DNA of 43,518 nucleotides from J005 sp964613235 (GTDB lineage Bacteria; Pseudomonadota; Zetaproteobacteria; Mariprofundales; Mariprofundaceae), in assembly GCA_964613235.1 (NCBI GenBank), contig CAZTGM010000007.1, positions 1 through 43,518 of the forward strand. The letters are read 5' to 3'. Positions within the stretch are counted from its first letter, which is position 1. Every line of letters starts with the position of its first letter. The notes below the pieces were generated by a model. The model saw nothing but the letters and a program-made list of their open reading frames with translations, did no database searches and was not told the DNA's origin. Positions 16,059 to 25,171 of this stretch are shown here, piece after piece. The position numbers were made by a program, and so were the translations under genes.

Positions 16059-16868
16059 ATGTTGACCTGGCCGAACATCGATCCCGTTGCCTTGCAGCTC
16101 GGTCCGCTGGCCATCCACTGGTACGGTTTGATGTATATCGCGGGTTTTGGCTGTGTCTGGTATCTGGTACGCAGGCAGTTGCAGGAATGTGGATGGTGGG
16201 AAACACGTATTTCCGAGGAGCAGTTCGAGGGACTGTTTACCTGGTTGATTCTCGGTGTGGTATTGGGTGGACGGTTGGCCTATGTGCTGTTCTACAATCC
16301 TGCCTATTACTGGCAGCACCCGCTGGAAGTGCTGTTCATCTGGCAGGGCGGCATGTCGTTTCATGGCGGCCTGCTCGGGCCTGTCATTGCCGGCTGGTGG
16401 TTCTGCCGGCGTCACGGTTTGCCTTTTATGGCGCTGGCAGATCGTTTTTTTATCGTTGCACCGATCGGGCTTGCCTTCGGGCGACTGGGCAATTTTATCA
16501 ATGGCGAATTATGGGGTCGTGTCACCGATGTGCCCTGGGGCATGGTGTTTCCTGCCGCCGGCAGCGAGCCGCGGCATCCGAGCCAGCTCTACGAACTGGG
16601 GCTGGAAGGCATTGCGCTGTTTCTGCTGCTGTGGCTGACACGTCGTTATGACTGGCCGGTCGGTGCCAGGCTGGGTCTGTTTCTGGTCGGCTATGCCGTT
16701 GCGCGCATTTTCTGCGAACAGTTTCGTCAGCCCGATGCGCAGCTTGGTTTTTTGTTTGCCGGTGTGACCATGGGCATGTTGCTGTCCACTGTCATGCTGC
16801 TGGCAGGCACGGTATTGCTCTGGTATGTCTTTACACGCGCGAAACAACAGGAGCATGGCAATGGCTGA
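16059..16868 (+). CDS. lgt: Prolipoprotein diacylglyceryl transferase Lgt
   Basis: Lgt, 269 residues, is an inner-membrane enzyme moving diacylglycerol from phosphatidylglycerol to the lipobox cysteine of prolipoproteins. Motifs are HWYGLMY near 20-26, FHGGLLG with His102, and GRLGNFINGELWG with Arg142 and Glu150. These match the essential His and Arg region of the E. coli enzyme. Seven TM segments are expected. A lipoprotein substrate with a clean lipobox is encoded at 37372-37980. The 3' end overlaps xthA by 8 bases. Confidence 0.97.
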   Translation: MLTWPNIDPVALQLGPLAIHWYGLMYIAGFGCVWYLVRRQLQECGWWETRISEEQFEGLFTWLILGVVLGGRLAYVLFYNPAYYWQHPLEVLFIWQGGMSFHGGLLGPVIAGWWFCRRHGLPFMALADRFFIVAPIGLAFGRLGNFINGELWGRVTDVPWGMVFPAAGSEPRHPSQLYELGLEGIALFLLLWLTRRYDWPVGARLGLFLVGYAVARIFCEQFRQPDAQLGFLFAGVTMGMLLSTVMLLAGTVLLWYVFTRAKQQEHGNG

Positions 16869-17634
16869 GCCGCGCATGCGTATCGTCAGCTGGAATGTAA
16901 ATTCCCTTAATGTACGGCTGCCCCATGTGCTGGATTTTTTGCAGCAATACCAGCCTGATGTTCTGGCCCTGCAGGAAACCAAGCTGACTGATGACAAATT
17001 CCCCGAGGCCGATCTTAAAGCCGCCGACTATCAGGTGGTTTACTGCGGGCAGAAAACCTATAACGGCGTGGCCATCATCAGTCGCCTGCCGGCCGAAGAT
17101 ATTGTGACTGCCCTGCCCGGGCTGGATGATCCGCAGCGACGTTTGCTGGCTGCGACCATCAACGGGGTGCGCGTCATCAATGTGTATATCCCCAATGGTC
17201 AGCAGGTGGGCTGCGACAAGTTTGCCTACAAGATACGCTGGCTGACGGCATTGCAGGCATTTGTTCGTGAGCAATTGCAGCAATATGGCGCGCTGGTGCT
17301 GCTGGGGGATTTTAATATTGCTCCGGCGGATATCGATATTCACGATCCGGTACGCTGGCGCGATAAAATCATGTGTTCGACCAGGGAGCGGGAGCATTTC
17401 CGGCAATTGCTGGACATGGGCCTGCAGGATGCCGTGCGTCAGTTGCATCCTGATGCCGGCATGTACAGCTGGTGGGATTATCGAATGAATGCATTTCGTC
17501 GTGGCTGGGGGCTGCGTATCGACCATGTGTTGCTCAGTACTGAGTTGTGGCCGTTGGCCGCAGGCGTGGCCGATGCATTTCGTGCGCTGGAGCGGCCCAG
17601 TGATCATGCGCCGGTATGGGTAGATATACAATGA
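16861..17634 (+). CDS. xthA: Exodeoxyribonuclease III (AP endonuclease)
   Basis: ExoIII, 257 residues, is a Mg-dependent AP endonuclease and 3'-5' exonuclease of base excision repair. Active-site motifs are WNVNS (11-15), QETK with Glu39, GDFNIAP with Asp150 and Asn152, and SDHAPV with Asp248 and His249. Two ATGs are possible; the second (16861) is chosen because it lies 7 bases from AGGAG, whereas 16855 is only one base away. It overlaps lgt by 8 bases and yjbQ by 4 bases. Confidence 0.95.
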   Translation: MAEPRMRIVSWNVNSLNVRLPHVLDFLQQYQPDVLALQETKLTDDKFPEADLKAADYQVVYCGQKTYNGVAIISRLPAEDIVTALPGLDDPQRRLLAATINGVRVINVYIPNGQQVGCDKFAYKIRWLTALQAFVREQLQQYGALVLLGDFNIAPADIDIHDPVRWRDKIMCSTREREHFRQLLDMGLQDAVRQLHPDAGMYSWWDYRMNAFRRGWGLRIDHVLLSTELWPLAAGVADAFRALERPSDHAPVWVDIQ

Positions 17635-18050
17635 ACATGGTACAGCATGACATCCATTTAGGTTGTCGGGGGCGCGGTTGCTACAATATTACCCGTCAGG
17701 TGTCTGACTGGCTTGCTGATACAGGTATCCAGGATGGCATGCTGAATCTTTTTGTGCGCCATACCAGTTGCTCGCTGATGATTCAGGAAAATGCCGATCC
17801 GGATGTGCTGGCGGATATGGAACACTTTTTCAGTTGTCTGGTGGCGGATGGTGACCCTTCCTTTCTGCATCAGGCGGAAGGGCCGGACGATATGCCGGCG
17901 CACATCCGTATGGCCCTGACACAGGTATCACTGAATGTGCCGGTACAGCGCGGTCGACTTATACTGGGTATCTGGCAGGGGATTTATCTGTATGAGCATC
18001 GTTTGCAGCCGATGACGCGTTGCATTCATCTGCACGTCATGGGGCAATGA
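17631..18050 (+). CDS. yjbQ: YjbQ/UPF0047 family protein
   Basis: A 139-residue UPF0047 protein. The conserved family motifs RHTSCSLMIQENADPDV (43-59) and HQAEGPDDMPAHI (80-92) are intact and hold the metal-binding and putative catalytic histidines. Weak thiamine-phosphate synthase activity has been reported for E. coli YjbQ; the physiological role is uncertain. The ATG overlaps the xthA stop. A 72-base gap without clear features precedes mreB. Confidence 0.9.
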   Translation: MNMVQHDIHLGCRGRGCYNITRQVSDWLADTGIQDGMLNLFVRHTSCSLMIQENADPDVLADMEHFFSCLVADGDPSFLHQAEGPDDMPAHIRMALTQVSLNVPVQRGRLILGIWQGIYLYEHRLQPMTRCIHLHVMGQ

Positions 18051-18122
18051 TGGCTTTACCTGACAAGCAAGCAGCACTATGCTTTTCGGCTTCTATTCCT
18101 GTCGTATTGGGCAAGTGGTGAT

Positions 18123-19163
18123 ATGGTGCTGAAAAACTTTCTGGGTGTCTTTTCCCGCGATATTTCGATTGATCTGGGAACGGCCAACACACTGATTTAT
18201 GTTCGTGACGAAGGCATTGTGCTGCGTGAACCTTCCGTCGTGGCGATTTACGAGGGGGGCGGCAAGCAGGCGCGCAAGGTGCTGGCTGTCGGCGTTGATG
18301 CCAAGCGCATGCTGGGGCGTACACCGGATGCCATTTCCGCCATTCGCCCACTGAAAGACGGCGTCATTGCTGATTTCATTGTCACTGAGGAAATGCTGAA
18401 ACAGTTTATTCGCAAGGTGCACAAGCGTTCATGGGGCATTGCGCCGCGTATTGTCATTTGCGTGCCGTATGGTTCAACTCCGGTGGAGCGACGTGCGATT
18501 CGTGAGTCGGCATTATCGGCAGGCGCCCGGCAGGTGTATCTGATTGAGGAACCGATGGCAGCCGCCATCGGGGCGGATTTGCCGGTGACGGAAGCCTCCG
18601 GTTCGATGGTTGTCGATATCGGTGGCGGTACGACGGAAATTGCCGTCATTTCCTATGGCGGGATCGTTTATTCGCGCTCGGTGCGGGTTGGTGGCGACAA
18701 GATGGACGAGGCCATCATCAACCATCTGCGGCGAAAATATAGTCTGTTGATCGGCTCGCCAACAGCGGAGAAGATCAAAATGGAACTGGGCAGTGCCTTT
18801 CCCCAGGAAACGCGGCGCGAGATGGAAGTCAAGGGACGCGATCTTATCAATGGTGTGCCGAAAACGCTGTTGCTCGATGATTCCGAGATTCTGGAATCGC
18901 TGACCGAGTCGGTGAATGCGATTGTCGAAGGCGTAAAAGTCTGTCTGGAGCGAACACCGCCGGAGCTGGCTGCTGATATCGTCGACAAGGGTATCATGCT
19001 GACCGGTGGCGGTTCTCTGCTGGTCGGCCTGGATCAGCTGCTGCGTGAAGAAACGGGCCTGCCGGTGACCATTGCCGAGAATCCGCTGGATTGCGTGGTG
19101 CTGGGTAGCGGTCGTGTGCTGGAAGAGCTGGATCGTATGCGGGGCGTCCTGTTTGAAGATTGA
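18123..19163 (+). CDS. mreB: Rod-shape actin homologue MreB
   Basis: MreB, 346 residues, is the bacterial actin that forms membrane-bound filaments guiding the elongasome. Motifs are SIDLGTANTLIYVR (phosphate 1), VVDIGGGTTEIAV (phosphate 2) and the adenosine motif IMLTGGGSLLVGL. The N-terminal amphipathic helix (MVLKNFLGVFS) is suited to membrane binding. It is followed after 90 bases by mreC, and the order mreB-mreC-mreD-mrdA-rodA is the canonical one. Confidence 0.98.
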   Translation: MVLKNFLGVFSRDISIDLGTANTLIYVRDEGIVLREPSVVAIYEGGGKQARKVLAVGVDAKRMLGRTPDAISAIRPLKDGVIADFIVTEEMLKQFIRKVHKRSWGIAPRIVICVPYGSTPVERRAIRESALSAGARQVYLIEEPMAAAIGADLPVTEASGSMVVDIGGGTTEIAVISYGGIVYSRSVRVGGDKMDEAIINHLRRKYSLLIGSPTAEKIKMELGSAFPQETRREMEVKGRDLINGVPKTLLLDDSEILESLTESVNAIVEGVKVCLERTPPELAADIVDKGIMLTGGGSLLVGLDQLLREETGLPVTIAENPLDCVVLGSGRVLEELDRMRGVLFED

Positions 19164-19253
19164 TGCGCCTGCCATTGACGCAATACGCTAACGCGACGCG
19201 CTTGCCGCGCGGAAAATCATCTGTTCCGCCTCTGATATTCACGGAGTAACCCT

Positions 19254-20039
19254 ATGACGCGATTCGATCTGAGATGGCCAGCGCTTGTTGTTCTCGCTGT
19301 CATGCTTGTGGTTGCGCTGTACCGGGTTCCGGCTGCATCCTGGCTGACGCTGGGTATGGGGCAGGTGCTCGATGTTCTGCACGCTCCGGTGCAGCAGATA
19401 CAGTCATGGTCGTTGTGGTTTGAAGATCGCCAGCGTTTGCAGGCGGAGAACGAACGTTTGCGCATTCGCGTACAGCAACAGGCAGCTATTGTGCAGCAGG
19501 CTCGTTCACTGGGTGAAGAAAACCGTCAGCTCAGGGAACTCTTGCAAATCACCCATATCGAGGGTTTTCACTGGCATGCGGCCAAGGTATTGGGACGCAG
19601 CCCGGACACGATGAGTCAGCGGCTGATTTTGCAGACCGCTCATGCCAGCGAAGATGATGTTATTGTTTCCAGTGAAGGGCTGGTAGGTCTGGTTGCCAGT
19701 GCCGATCAGCAGCATGCTGTAGTGAGGACGATTCTCGATGCCTCGGTTTCGGTGCCGGTGAGCGTGCCGGGGACGGCTCTGGCAGGCCTTGTACGGGGAC
19801 AGGGCGATTCGCTGGAGGTGGACTTCCTGCTATGGGAAGAAGTACCGGAAGCCGGCTCCGTACTGTATACCAGTGGTGCCGGTGGCCTGTTTCCTCCCGG
19901 CCTGGCGGTTGCCCGTATCGTTCAGGCCGAAACGATACCTGGCCAGGTGTTTGCGCATGTGACCGCCGTGCCGGCGGCGCACTGGCAGCGCGATAACTGG
20001 CTGGCCATTGCCAATCGCGGACCGGTGGGCGATGAATGA
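19254..20039 (+). CDS. mreC: Rod-shape-determining protein MreC
   Basis: MreC, 261 residues, is a bitopic membrane protein linking MreB filaments to PBP2. One TM helix (about 9-27) is followed by a periplasmic coiled coil (about 55-95, rich in Q, E, L and R heptads) and the double beta-barrel domain with LVGLVASADQQHAVVRTILD and LFPPGLAVARI. GGAG lies 9-12 bases upstream of the ATG. The stop overlaps mreD by ATGA. The upstream gap 19164-19253 has no clear promoter. Confidence 0.95.
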   Translation: MTRFDLRWPALVVLAVMLVVALYRVPAASWLTLGMGQVLDVLHAPVQQIQSWSLWFEDRQRLQAENERLRIRVQQQAAIVQQARSLGEENRQLRELLQITHIEGFHWHAAKVLGRSPDTMSQRLILQTAHASEDDVIVSSEGLVGLVASADQQHAVVRTILDASVSVPVSVPGTALAGLVRGQGDSLEVDFLLWEEVPEAGSVLYTSGAGGLFPPGLAVARIVQAETIPGQVFAHVTAVPAAHWQRDNWLAIANRGPVGDE

Positions 20040-20440
20040 TTGCCCTGCCATTGTTACTGCTGGCTGTTCTGGGCATGGCCCTGAATCTTGGCTTTTCTCT
20101 GCCGCTTGCCCAGCCGGACTGGGCCATGGCCATTTTTCTGGCATCCGTACTTGCGCATCGTGGTGCCTGGATATGGGTGGCACCGGGAGCCTTGATACAT
20201 GATCTGATTCTCTATCATACGCCATGGGGGCTGTTGCCCTGGGTACTGATATTGCCCTGGCTTATGGCGCATCTTGATTTTCATTTGGGGCCGGGGCTGC
20301 CTCAGCGCATTGCCTTTATGTTGCTGGGCCTGATGCCCATGTGGTGGTATGGCTGGCAGGGCATGTCATGGCTGTTCACGATGCTATGCGTGATTCCGGC
20401 ATGGTATTATTTGGCGGAGTACTATGCACAAAGGGCTTAA
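20036..20440 (+). CDS. mreD: Rod-shape-determining protein MreD
   Basis: A small, very hydrophobic protein of 134 residues with about four to five TM helices. It lies between mreC and mrdA, where mreD is expected. Sequence conservation in MreD is low, so assignment rests on position, length and topology. Its 3' end overlaps mrdA by 17 bases, so the two are tightly coupled. Confidence 0.85.
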   Translation: MIALPLLLLAVLGMALNLGFSLPLAQPDWAMAIFLASVLAHRGAWIWVAPGALIHDLILYHTPWGLLPWVLILPWLMAHLDFHLGPGLPQRIAFMLLGLMPMWWYGWQGMSWLFTMLCVIPAWYYLAEYYAQRA

Positions 20441-22214
20441 GATACGCTATCGCTTCAATTTCCGCATTCTGGTTTTTTATGCGGTTACGCTGCTGTTCTT
20501 TTCGGTTTTGCTGGCGCATATGGTGGATATGCAGTTGTTCAAACATGATCAGTATCTGCTCCAGTCGGATCGTAATCGTATCAATGTCGTGCCGGTATTG
20601 CCCGAGCGAGGCATTATTACCGATGTTGAAGGGCGCGGGCTGGCATTGAATCGGGTAGCCTATCAGGTACTGATCATTCCGGAGCGTGTGGAAGATGTGC
20701 AGCAGACCCTGGGGGAACTGGCGGCCATACTGGACTGGAGTGACAGCAAAATCGATTCGCTTGGCCGGCGCATCAGGCGCAGTCGGCCGGATCGGCCGGT
20801 ATTATTGGCAGATAAACTGCAATGGCCGCAGGTTTCGCCGCTGGCAGCAAGGTTGCATCACTTTCCCGGCATTGATGTGCAGGCCAGCACCTATCGCTAT
20901 TATCCCTATGGTAGTCTGACTTCGCATCTGATCGGTTATATTTCACTGGCTACGGCAAAGGACCTTGAGCGGGGCTATCTGGCCAATGAATTTGTCGGAC
21001 GCACCGGTGTGGAGCGCGCGTTTGAGGCACGTCTGCACGGCAAGCCGGGTTCGCAACAGGAAGAAGTGGATGTACACGGGCGACGGGTAGCCGTGCTGAA
21101 ACGGACGCCGCCGCAAATGGGCGAGAATATTCGGCTGAGTCTGGATGTTGAACTGCAGCAGGTTGCGTCGGATGCGCTGGGAGAGCGTACGGGCGCCGTA
21201 GTGGTGATGGACGTGCATACGGGCAAGTTGCTGGTGTTGCTCAGCAAGCCGGGCTATAACACCAACCGCTTTATTACCGGTCTGGAATATGCACAGTGGT
21301 CCGACTGGCTGGAAGACCCACGCAAGCCACTGGTCAATCGTACCATTCAGGCTGCCTATCCGCCGGCTTCAACCTTCAAGCTGGTGGCTTCCCTGGCCGG
21401 GCAGCGTCACCACATTCCGCTGGCGATGGGCAAGGCCTATTGTTCGGGCTACCTCAAACTGGCCGATCGCAAGCTGCGTTGCTGGCGGCGTCAGGGGCAT
21501 GGTCATGTGTCCATGCATGATGCGATTGTTCAATCCTGTGATGTATATTTTTACGAGCTGGGCGATCAGCTGGGTATGCCACAGCTTAGCGCCGAAGCAC
21601 AGCGTTGGGGCTTTGGCCAGAAAACCGGTATTGTGTTGTCCCCGGAAACACGCGGCAACATTCCGGGTATGTTATCCCCGCCGAAACATCGCTGGCGTCG
21701 CGGCATTACGATGATTTCCTCCATTGGCCAGGGAGCCGTCACGGCAACACCATTGCAGGTCGCCCGTTTTGCCGCGGCCATTGCCAATGGCGGGACGCTG
21801 TTCGAGCCTGTGCTGGATGCAGATGCCGCAAGCCGGGTTGTGCGAAGGATTGATGTTGATAACGCCCAATTGCAACGCATACGGCAAGCCATGCACGATG
21901 TCACCGCGACACCGAAAGGTACGGCTTATTACCGCATGCTTGGTTTGCCATGGAGCGTTGCCGGAAAGACAGGGACGGCGCAGGTGGTTGCTATGGCGCA
22001 GAACGACAAAAAAGCCACGGTGCCGGAATATGATTTTCACAAGGATCATGCCTGGTTTATGGGGTATGCGCCTTTCGAAAACCCGCAGATTGCCTTTGCC
22101 GTGTTCGTTGAACATGGCGGTCATGGCGGCAGCGCGGCCGGGCCTGTCGCTGCCGCCATCATTCGGGCTGTGGCTGAGAAACGTGCGGCGGCAAGGCAGG
22201 AGCCGGCGCCATGA
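20424..22214 (+). CDS. mrdA: Penicillin-binding protein 2 (elongasome transpeptidase)
   Basis: PBP2, 596 residues, is the class B peptidoglycan transpeptidase of side-wall growth. It has an N-terminal TM anchor (about 14-33) and a pedestal domain with RGIITDVEGRGLALN (62-76). The transpeptidase domain has nucleophile Ser316 in STFK (316-319), SCD (371-373) and KTG (515-517). The start lies inside mreD after a GGCGGAG site. It works with RodA, encoded next with an ATGA overlap. Confidence 0.97.
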   Translation: MHKGLKIRYRFNFRILVFYAVTLLFFSVLLAHMVDMQLFKHDQYLLQSDRNRINVVPVLPERGIITDVEGRGLALNRVAYQVLIIPERVEDVQQTLGELAAILDWSDSKIDSLGRRIRRSRPDRPVLLADKLQWPQVSPLAARLHHFPGIDVQASTYRYYPYGSLTSHLIGYISLATAKDLERGYLANEFVGRTGVERAFEARLHGKPGSQQEEVDVHGRRVAVLKRTPPQMGENIRLSLDVELQQVASDALGERTGAVVVMDVHTGKLLVLLSKPGYNTNRFITGLEYAQWSDWLEDPRKPLVNRTIQAAYPPASTFKLVASLAGQRHHIPLAMGKAYCSGYLKLADRKLRCWRRQGHGHVSMHDAIVQSCDVYFYELGDQLGMPQLSAEAQRWGFGQKTGIVLSPETRGNIPGMLSPPKHRWRRGITMISSIGQGAVTATPLQVARFAAAIANGGTLFEPVLDADAASRVVRRIDVDNAQLQRIRQAMHDVTATPKGTAYYRMLGLPWSVAGKTGTAQVVAMAQNDKKATVPEYDFHKDHAWFMGYAPFENPQIAFAVFVEHGGHGGSAAGPVAAAIIRAVAEKRAAARQEPAP

Positions 22215-23317
22215 TGAACGTGTTGCGGGGGATGGATAAAATCCTGTTGCTGGCACTGGCAGGTCTGGCGGTTGTGGGTCTGGCGACATTGTATGCTGCT
22301 GTGAGTCAGGGCGAGATATCGCTGTGGTACAAGCAGGGCATCATTTGGGCTGGAGGGGTGTTGCTGATGCTGGGCATTTGTTTTGTGCCACTGCGTTTTT
22401 TCGGCCTGATCAGCTGGCCGGTGTATCTTCTGGCCCTGTTATTGCTATTGGCCATTCCGCTGCTGGGCGAGGTGCATATGGGGGCCAGGCGCTGGTTGAA
22501 TCTGGGTATATTCTATATGCAGCCCTCGGAACTAATGAAATGGGCGCTGACCTTTCTGTTGGCGCACTGGTTTGCTTCCCGTGAAGCCAGTAGCTGGTTT
22601 AACCTGATGGTGGCAACGGTTCTGACCGTGTTGCCGGCAGCATTGATCGTTATTCAGCCGGACCTCGGCACCACGCTGGTATTGATGTTCAGTGCAACGG
22701 CGATGCTGATTGCGGCGGGACTGCGCTGGCGCGTGTTTGCCGTGGCTGTCGCGGCTGCTGTGGCCATGGTGCCGCTATTATGGCATTTCATGCATGATTA
22801 CCAGAAACAGCGCGTGTTGACCTTTCTTGATCCGCAGTCCGATCCGCTGGGAGCCGGCTATCATGTGATTCAGTCAACCATTGCCATCGGCTCGGGCGGC
22901 CTGTTTGGCAAAGGCTATCTACAGGGCACGCAGGCCAGACTCCATTTTCTGCCCGAACAGCATACGGATTTTATTTTTTCCGTGCTTGCCGAAGAAGGGG
23001 GGCTGATTGCAGTCACAGTGTTATTCGCGCTCTACAGTCTGCTGATTTTCCGCATCATTGCGATTGCCTCGACGGCCAGCAGCCGTTTCGGTTCGATGTT
23101 GTGTATCGGTATTGCCTCGATCTTTATTCTCTATATAACCGTGAATATCGGCATGGTTTCAGGTCTGTTGCCCGTTGTCGGTGTGCCATTGCCGTTTATC
23201 AGTTACGGTGGTTCGGCGCTGATTACGATGCTGGTTGCATTGGGAATTGTGTTGCGTGTGGGCATTGAATCCGGCGGGAAGATTCCCTGGCAGAGGCCCA
23301 GCAGCCCGTTGGCCTGA
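22211..23317 (+). CDS. rodA: SEDS glycosyltransferase RodA
   Basis: RodA, 368 residues, is a SEDS-family peptidoglycan polymerase acting with PBP2. About ten TM helices are expected. Conserved features are the GARRWLNLG block, FMQPSEL-type motif YMQPSELMKWA, VIQPDLGTT, FLPEQHTDFIFSVLAEE and the terminal SYGGSALI. Two adjacent ATGs exist (22211 and 22214). It ends the plus-strand envelope cluster and runs convergently into the TauE gene with 5 bases between them. Confidence 0.97.
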   Translation: MMNVLRGMDKILLLALAGLAVVGLATLYAAVSQGEISLWYKQGIIWAGGVLLMLGICFVPLRFFGLISWPVYLLALLLLLAIPLLGEVHMGARRWLNLGIFYMQPSELMKWALTFLLAHWFASREASSWFNLMVATVLTVLPAALIVIQPDLGTTLVLMFSATAMLIAAGLRWRVFAVAVAAAVAMVPLLWHFMHDYQKQRVLTFLDPQSDPLGAGYHVIQSTIAIGSGGLFGKGYLQGTQARLHFLPEQHTDFIFSVLAEEGGLIAVTVLFALYSLLIFRIIAIASTASSRFGSMLCIGIASIFILYITVNIGMVSGLLPVVGVPLPFISYGGSALITMLVALGIVLRVGIESGGKIPWQRPSSPLA

Positions 23318-23322
23318 TTAAA

Positions 23323-24120
23323 CTATCCGGCAAGCAGTTTCAGTGCTGTCAGTAATAACAATACGGCCAGGGTATTGAAAAAGATCTTCAGACCGGTGCG
23401 CAGCAGGGGCTCCGGCACATGTTGATGCAGTGCGGCTGCTTGGCGTGTGGCCGCTGGCAAGACCAGCAGGATGCCACCCCATGCGCCGATCAACCAGGGC
23501 AGATGTCCCTGCAGTAATGGCAACCAGTGAGGTTCAGCCGCGAGATTGGCGATAACGGCAATCACGGCCATCATTAGTGTGCATGCCGTGGTCGTGCCTA
23601 CCGCCTGGCGCAGGGGGATATTGCGTCGTAGCAAAGGCACAAGCATGGTGCCGCCGCCGATACCGAGGGTGCCTGACAGGTAGCCGATGGGAAAAGACAG
23701 CCAGCCGATGGAGTTACGAGCGGTTTTCGGGCGAATGGTTTTGCCATAATCGAAAGCCACCCAGGCATTCAGTATTGCCAGCATGAACAGGATCAGGGCA
23801 TCCGGCGCATGCAGTGTGAACCACAGTCCTATACAGGCGCCTGCTGCCAGGCCGGGAGCCAGCATGAGCAAAAAACGCTGTTGTACATGCCCCAGTCGCC
23901 AGTGCGCACGCCAGGATAATGCCGAAGTGGCAATGATGGCCACCATGCTGGCAAAAACCGGCAGCGAAGTGTCAATGCCATCATATGGCAATGCGGCAAG
24001 AAAGATTGGCACATAAACCAGTCCACCGCCCAGTCCGCAAAGACCAGCCAGCAGGCCGCCCAGACTGCCGGCCAACAGGCCGACCAGCAGGCCGAACAAC
24101 AACAGGTCGATTTCGCTCAT
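23323..24120 (-). CDS. TauE/SafE family permease
   Basis: A 265-residue membrane protein with about eight TM helices in two repeats. Each begins with a glycine-rich motif, GLCGLGGGLVYVP near 27-39 and GTLGIGGGTMLVP in the second half, typical of the TauE/SafE (DUF81) family. Members export sulfite, sulfoacetate or other organosulfur anions, but the substrate cannot be told here. It sits alone between the rod-shape cluster and htpX. Confidence 0.88.
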   Translation of the reverse strand: MSEIDLLLFGLLVGLLAGSLGGLLAGLCGLGGGLVYVPIFLAALPYDGIDTSLPVFASMVAIIATSALSWRAHWRLGHVQQRFLLMLAPGLAAGACIGLWFTLHAPDALILFMLAILNAWVAFDYGKTIRPKTARNSIGWLSFPIGYLSGTLGIGGGTMLVPLLRRNIPLRQAVGTTTACTLMMAVIAVIANLAAEPHWLPLLQGHLPWLIGAWGGILLVLPAATRQAAALHQHVPEPLLRTGLKIFFNTLAVLLLLTALKLLAG

Positions 24121-24134
24121 GGCTGGCAGGGTGT

Positions 24135-24161
24135 CAGGTGATACACGCGATGCATCACCTG
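24135..24161. terminator. Hairpin between htpX and TauE genes
   Basis: Arms CAGGTGAT and ATCACCTG (8 bases, perfect) with an 11-base loop lie between htpX and the downstream TauE gene on the minus strand. There is no T-run, so it is at best a weak terminator or RNA-processing hairpin. Confidence 0.3.
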
Positions 24162-24171
24162 ATGCGGTTTA

Positions 24172-25077
24172 CTAATGTCCGTGCTGACGTAATGCGGCGA
24201 TGCGCTGTTCAATCGGCGGATGCGTGGCGAACAGGCCGGAGAATCCGCCGCTGATCTTCAGTGTGGCCAGTGCATCCTCATTGGCGATGCCATGGCTTTC
24301 CTGCGGCTGATACAAGGCATGCAATTTGCTCAATGCGGCAATCATGGAGGATGCGCCATAGGCTCTGGCGGCATAGGCATCAGCGCGGAATTCACGGCGG
24401 CGTGAATGCCAGCAGACGACAATCATGGCAAGCACTGAAAATACCAGCTGCAATATCATATTGACGATAAAATAGAGGCCGTAATTCATCTGTCCGTCGC
24501 GTGAGCCGGCGCTGGCAACCATGCGTGCAATCATCGAAGCCAGGAAATAGACGAAAGTGTTCATCAGCCCCTGCAGCAGTGTCGTGGCCAGCATATCGCC
24601 ATTGGCGACATGTCCCATTTCATGCGCCAGCACGGCCCGCAGTTCGTTATCGTTCATTTGCATGGCCAAGCCGGATGATACGGCAATCATGGCACTGTTG
24701 CGGGTGGGTCCGGTGGCGAAGGCATTGGGCGTATCATCCCAGTAGACCCAGACCTCAGGCATGCGGATGCCTTCACGTTCGGCCAGTTCCCGTACTGTAT
24801 TGTAAACGAGACGCTCCTTGGGTGTGGAAGGTGACTCGACCCGTTGCATCTTGTACATGCGTTTGGCCATCGGTTTGGACATCCACAGCGATATGAATGC
24901 ACCGCCAAAGCCGAAGATCATGGCCCAGGCCAGCTGATAGGAAGCGAATGTGCCGCGCATATCGATGCCGAATGCCGGTAGTACGAAATGAATGAGGATA
25001 TTGCCGGATATGATCAGCGTGAGGAAGACAAGCAGATTGGTAATGATCAACAGAAAAATGCCCTTCAGGCTACGCAT
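24172..25077 (-). CDS. htpX: Membrane zinc protease HtpX
   Basis: HtpX, 301 residues, is an M48 zinc metalloprotease of the inner membrane involved in quality control of membrane proteins. The zinc motif is HEMGH (152-156). The third ligand is a glutamate in the RREFRADAYAA motif after a further TM pair. Two N-terminal TM segments (about 7-27 and 45-65) precede the catalytic domain. The ribosome-binding site TAGGAGG is near-perfect. It diverges from lon; a sigma32-like pair lies at 25106-25134 on its strand. Confidence 0.95.
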   Translation of the reverse strand: MRSLKGIFLLIITNLLVFLTLIISGNILIHFVLPAFGIDMRGTFASYQLAWAMIFGFGGAFISLWMSKPMAKRMYKMQRVESPSTPKERLVYNTVRELAEREGIRMPEVWVYWDDTPNAFATGPTRNSAMIAVSSGLAMQMNDNELRAVLAHEMGHVANGDMLATTLLQGLMNTFVYFLASMIARMVASAGSRDGQMNYGLYFIVNMILQLVFSVLAMIVVCWHSRRREFRADAYAARAYGASSMIAALSKLHALYQPQESHGIANEDALATLKISGGFSGLFATHPPIEQRIAALRQHGH

Positions 25078-25171
25078 ATGATCCTCCTAAAATGAATTGC
25101 TGCAAATGTGCGGAGCTGATGATGCAAAATCAAGCCTTGAAATTGTATGAGTTTTCCCTTAAAAAAGGCTT

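Noticed and set aside
25136..25163. CTTGAAA box as the main sigma32 promoter of lon
   Set aside because: The matching -10 is poor, and the start would fall at the ATG, leaving no room for the ribosome-binding site; kept only as part of a low-interest finding.
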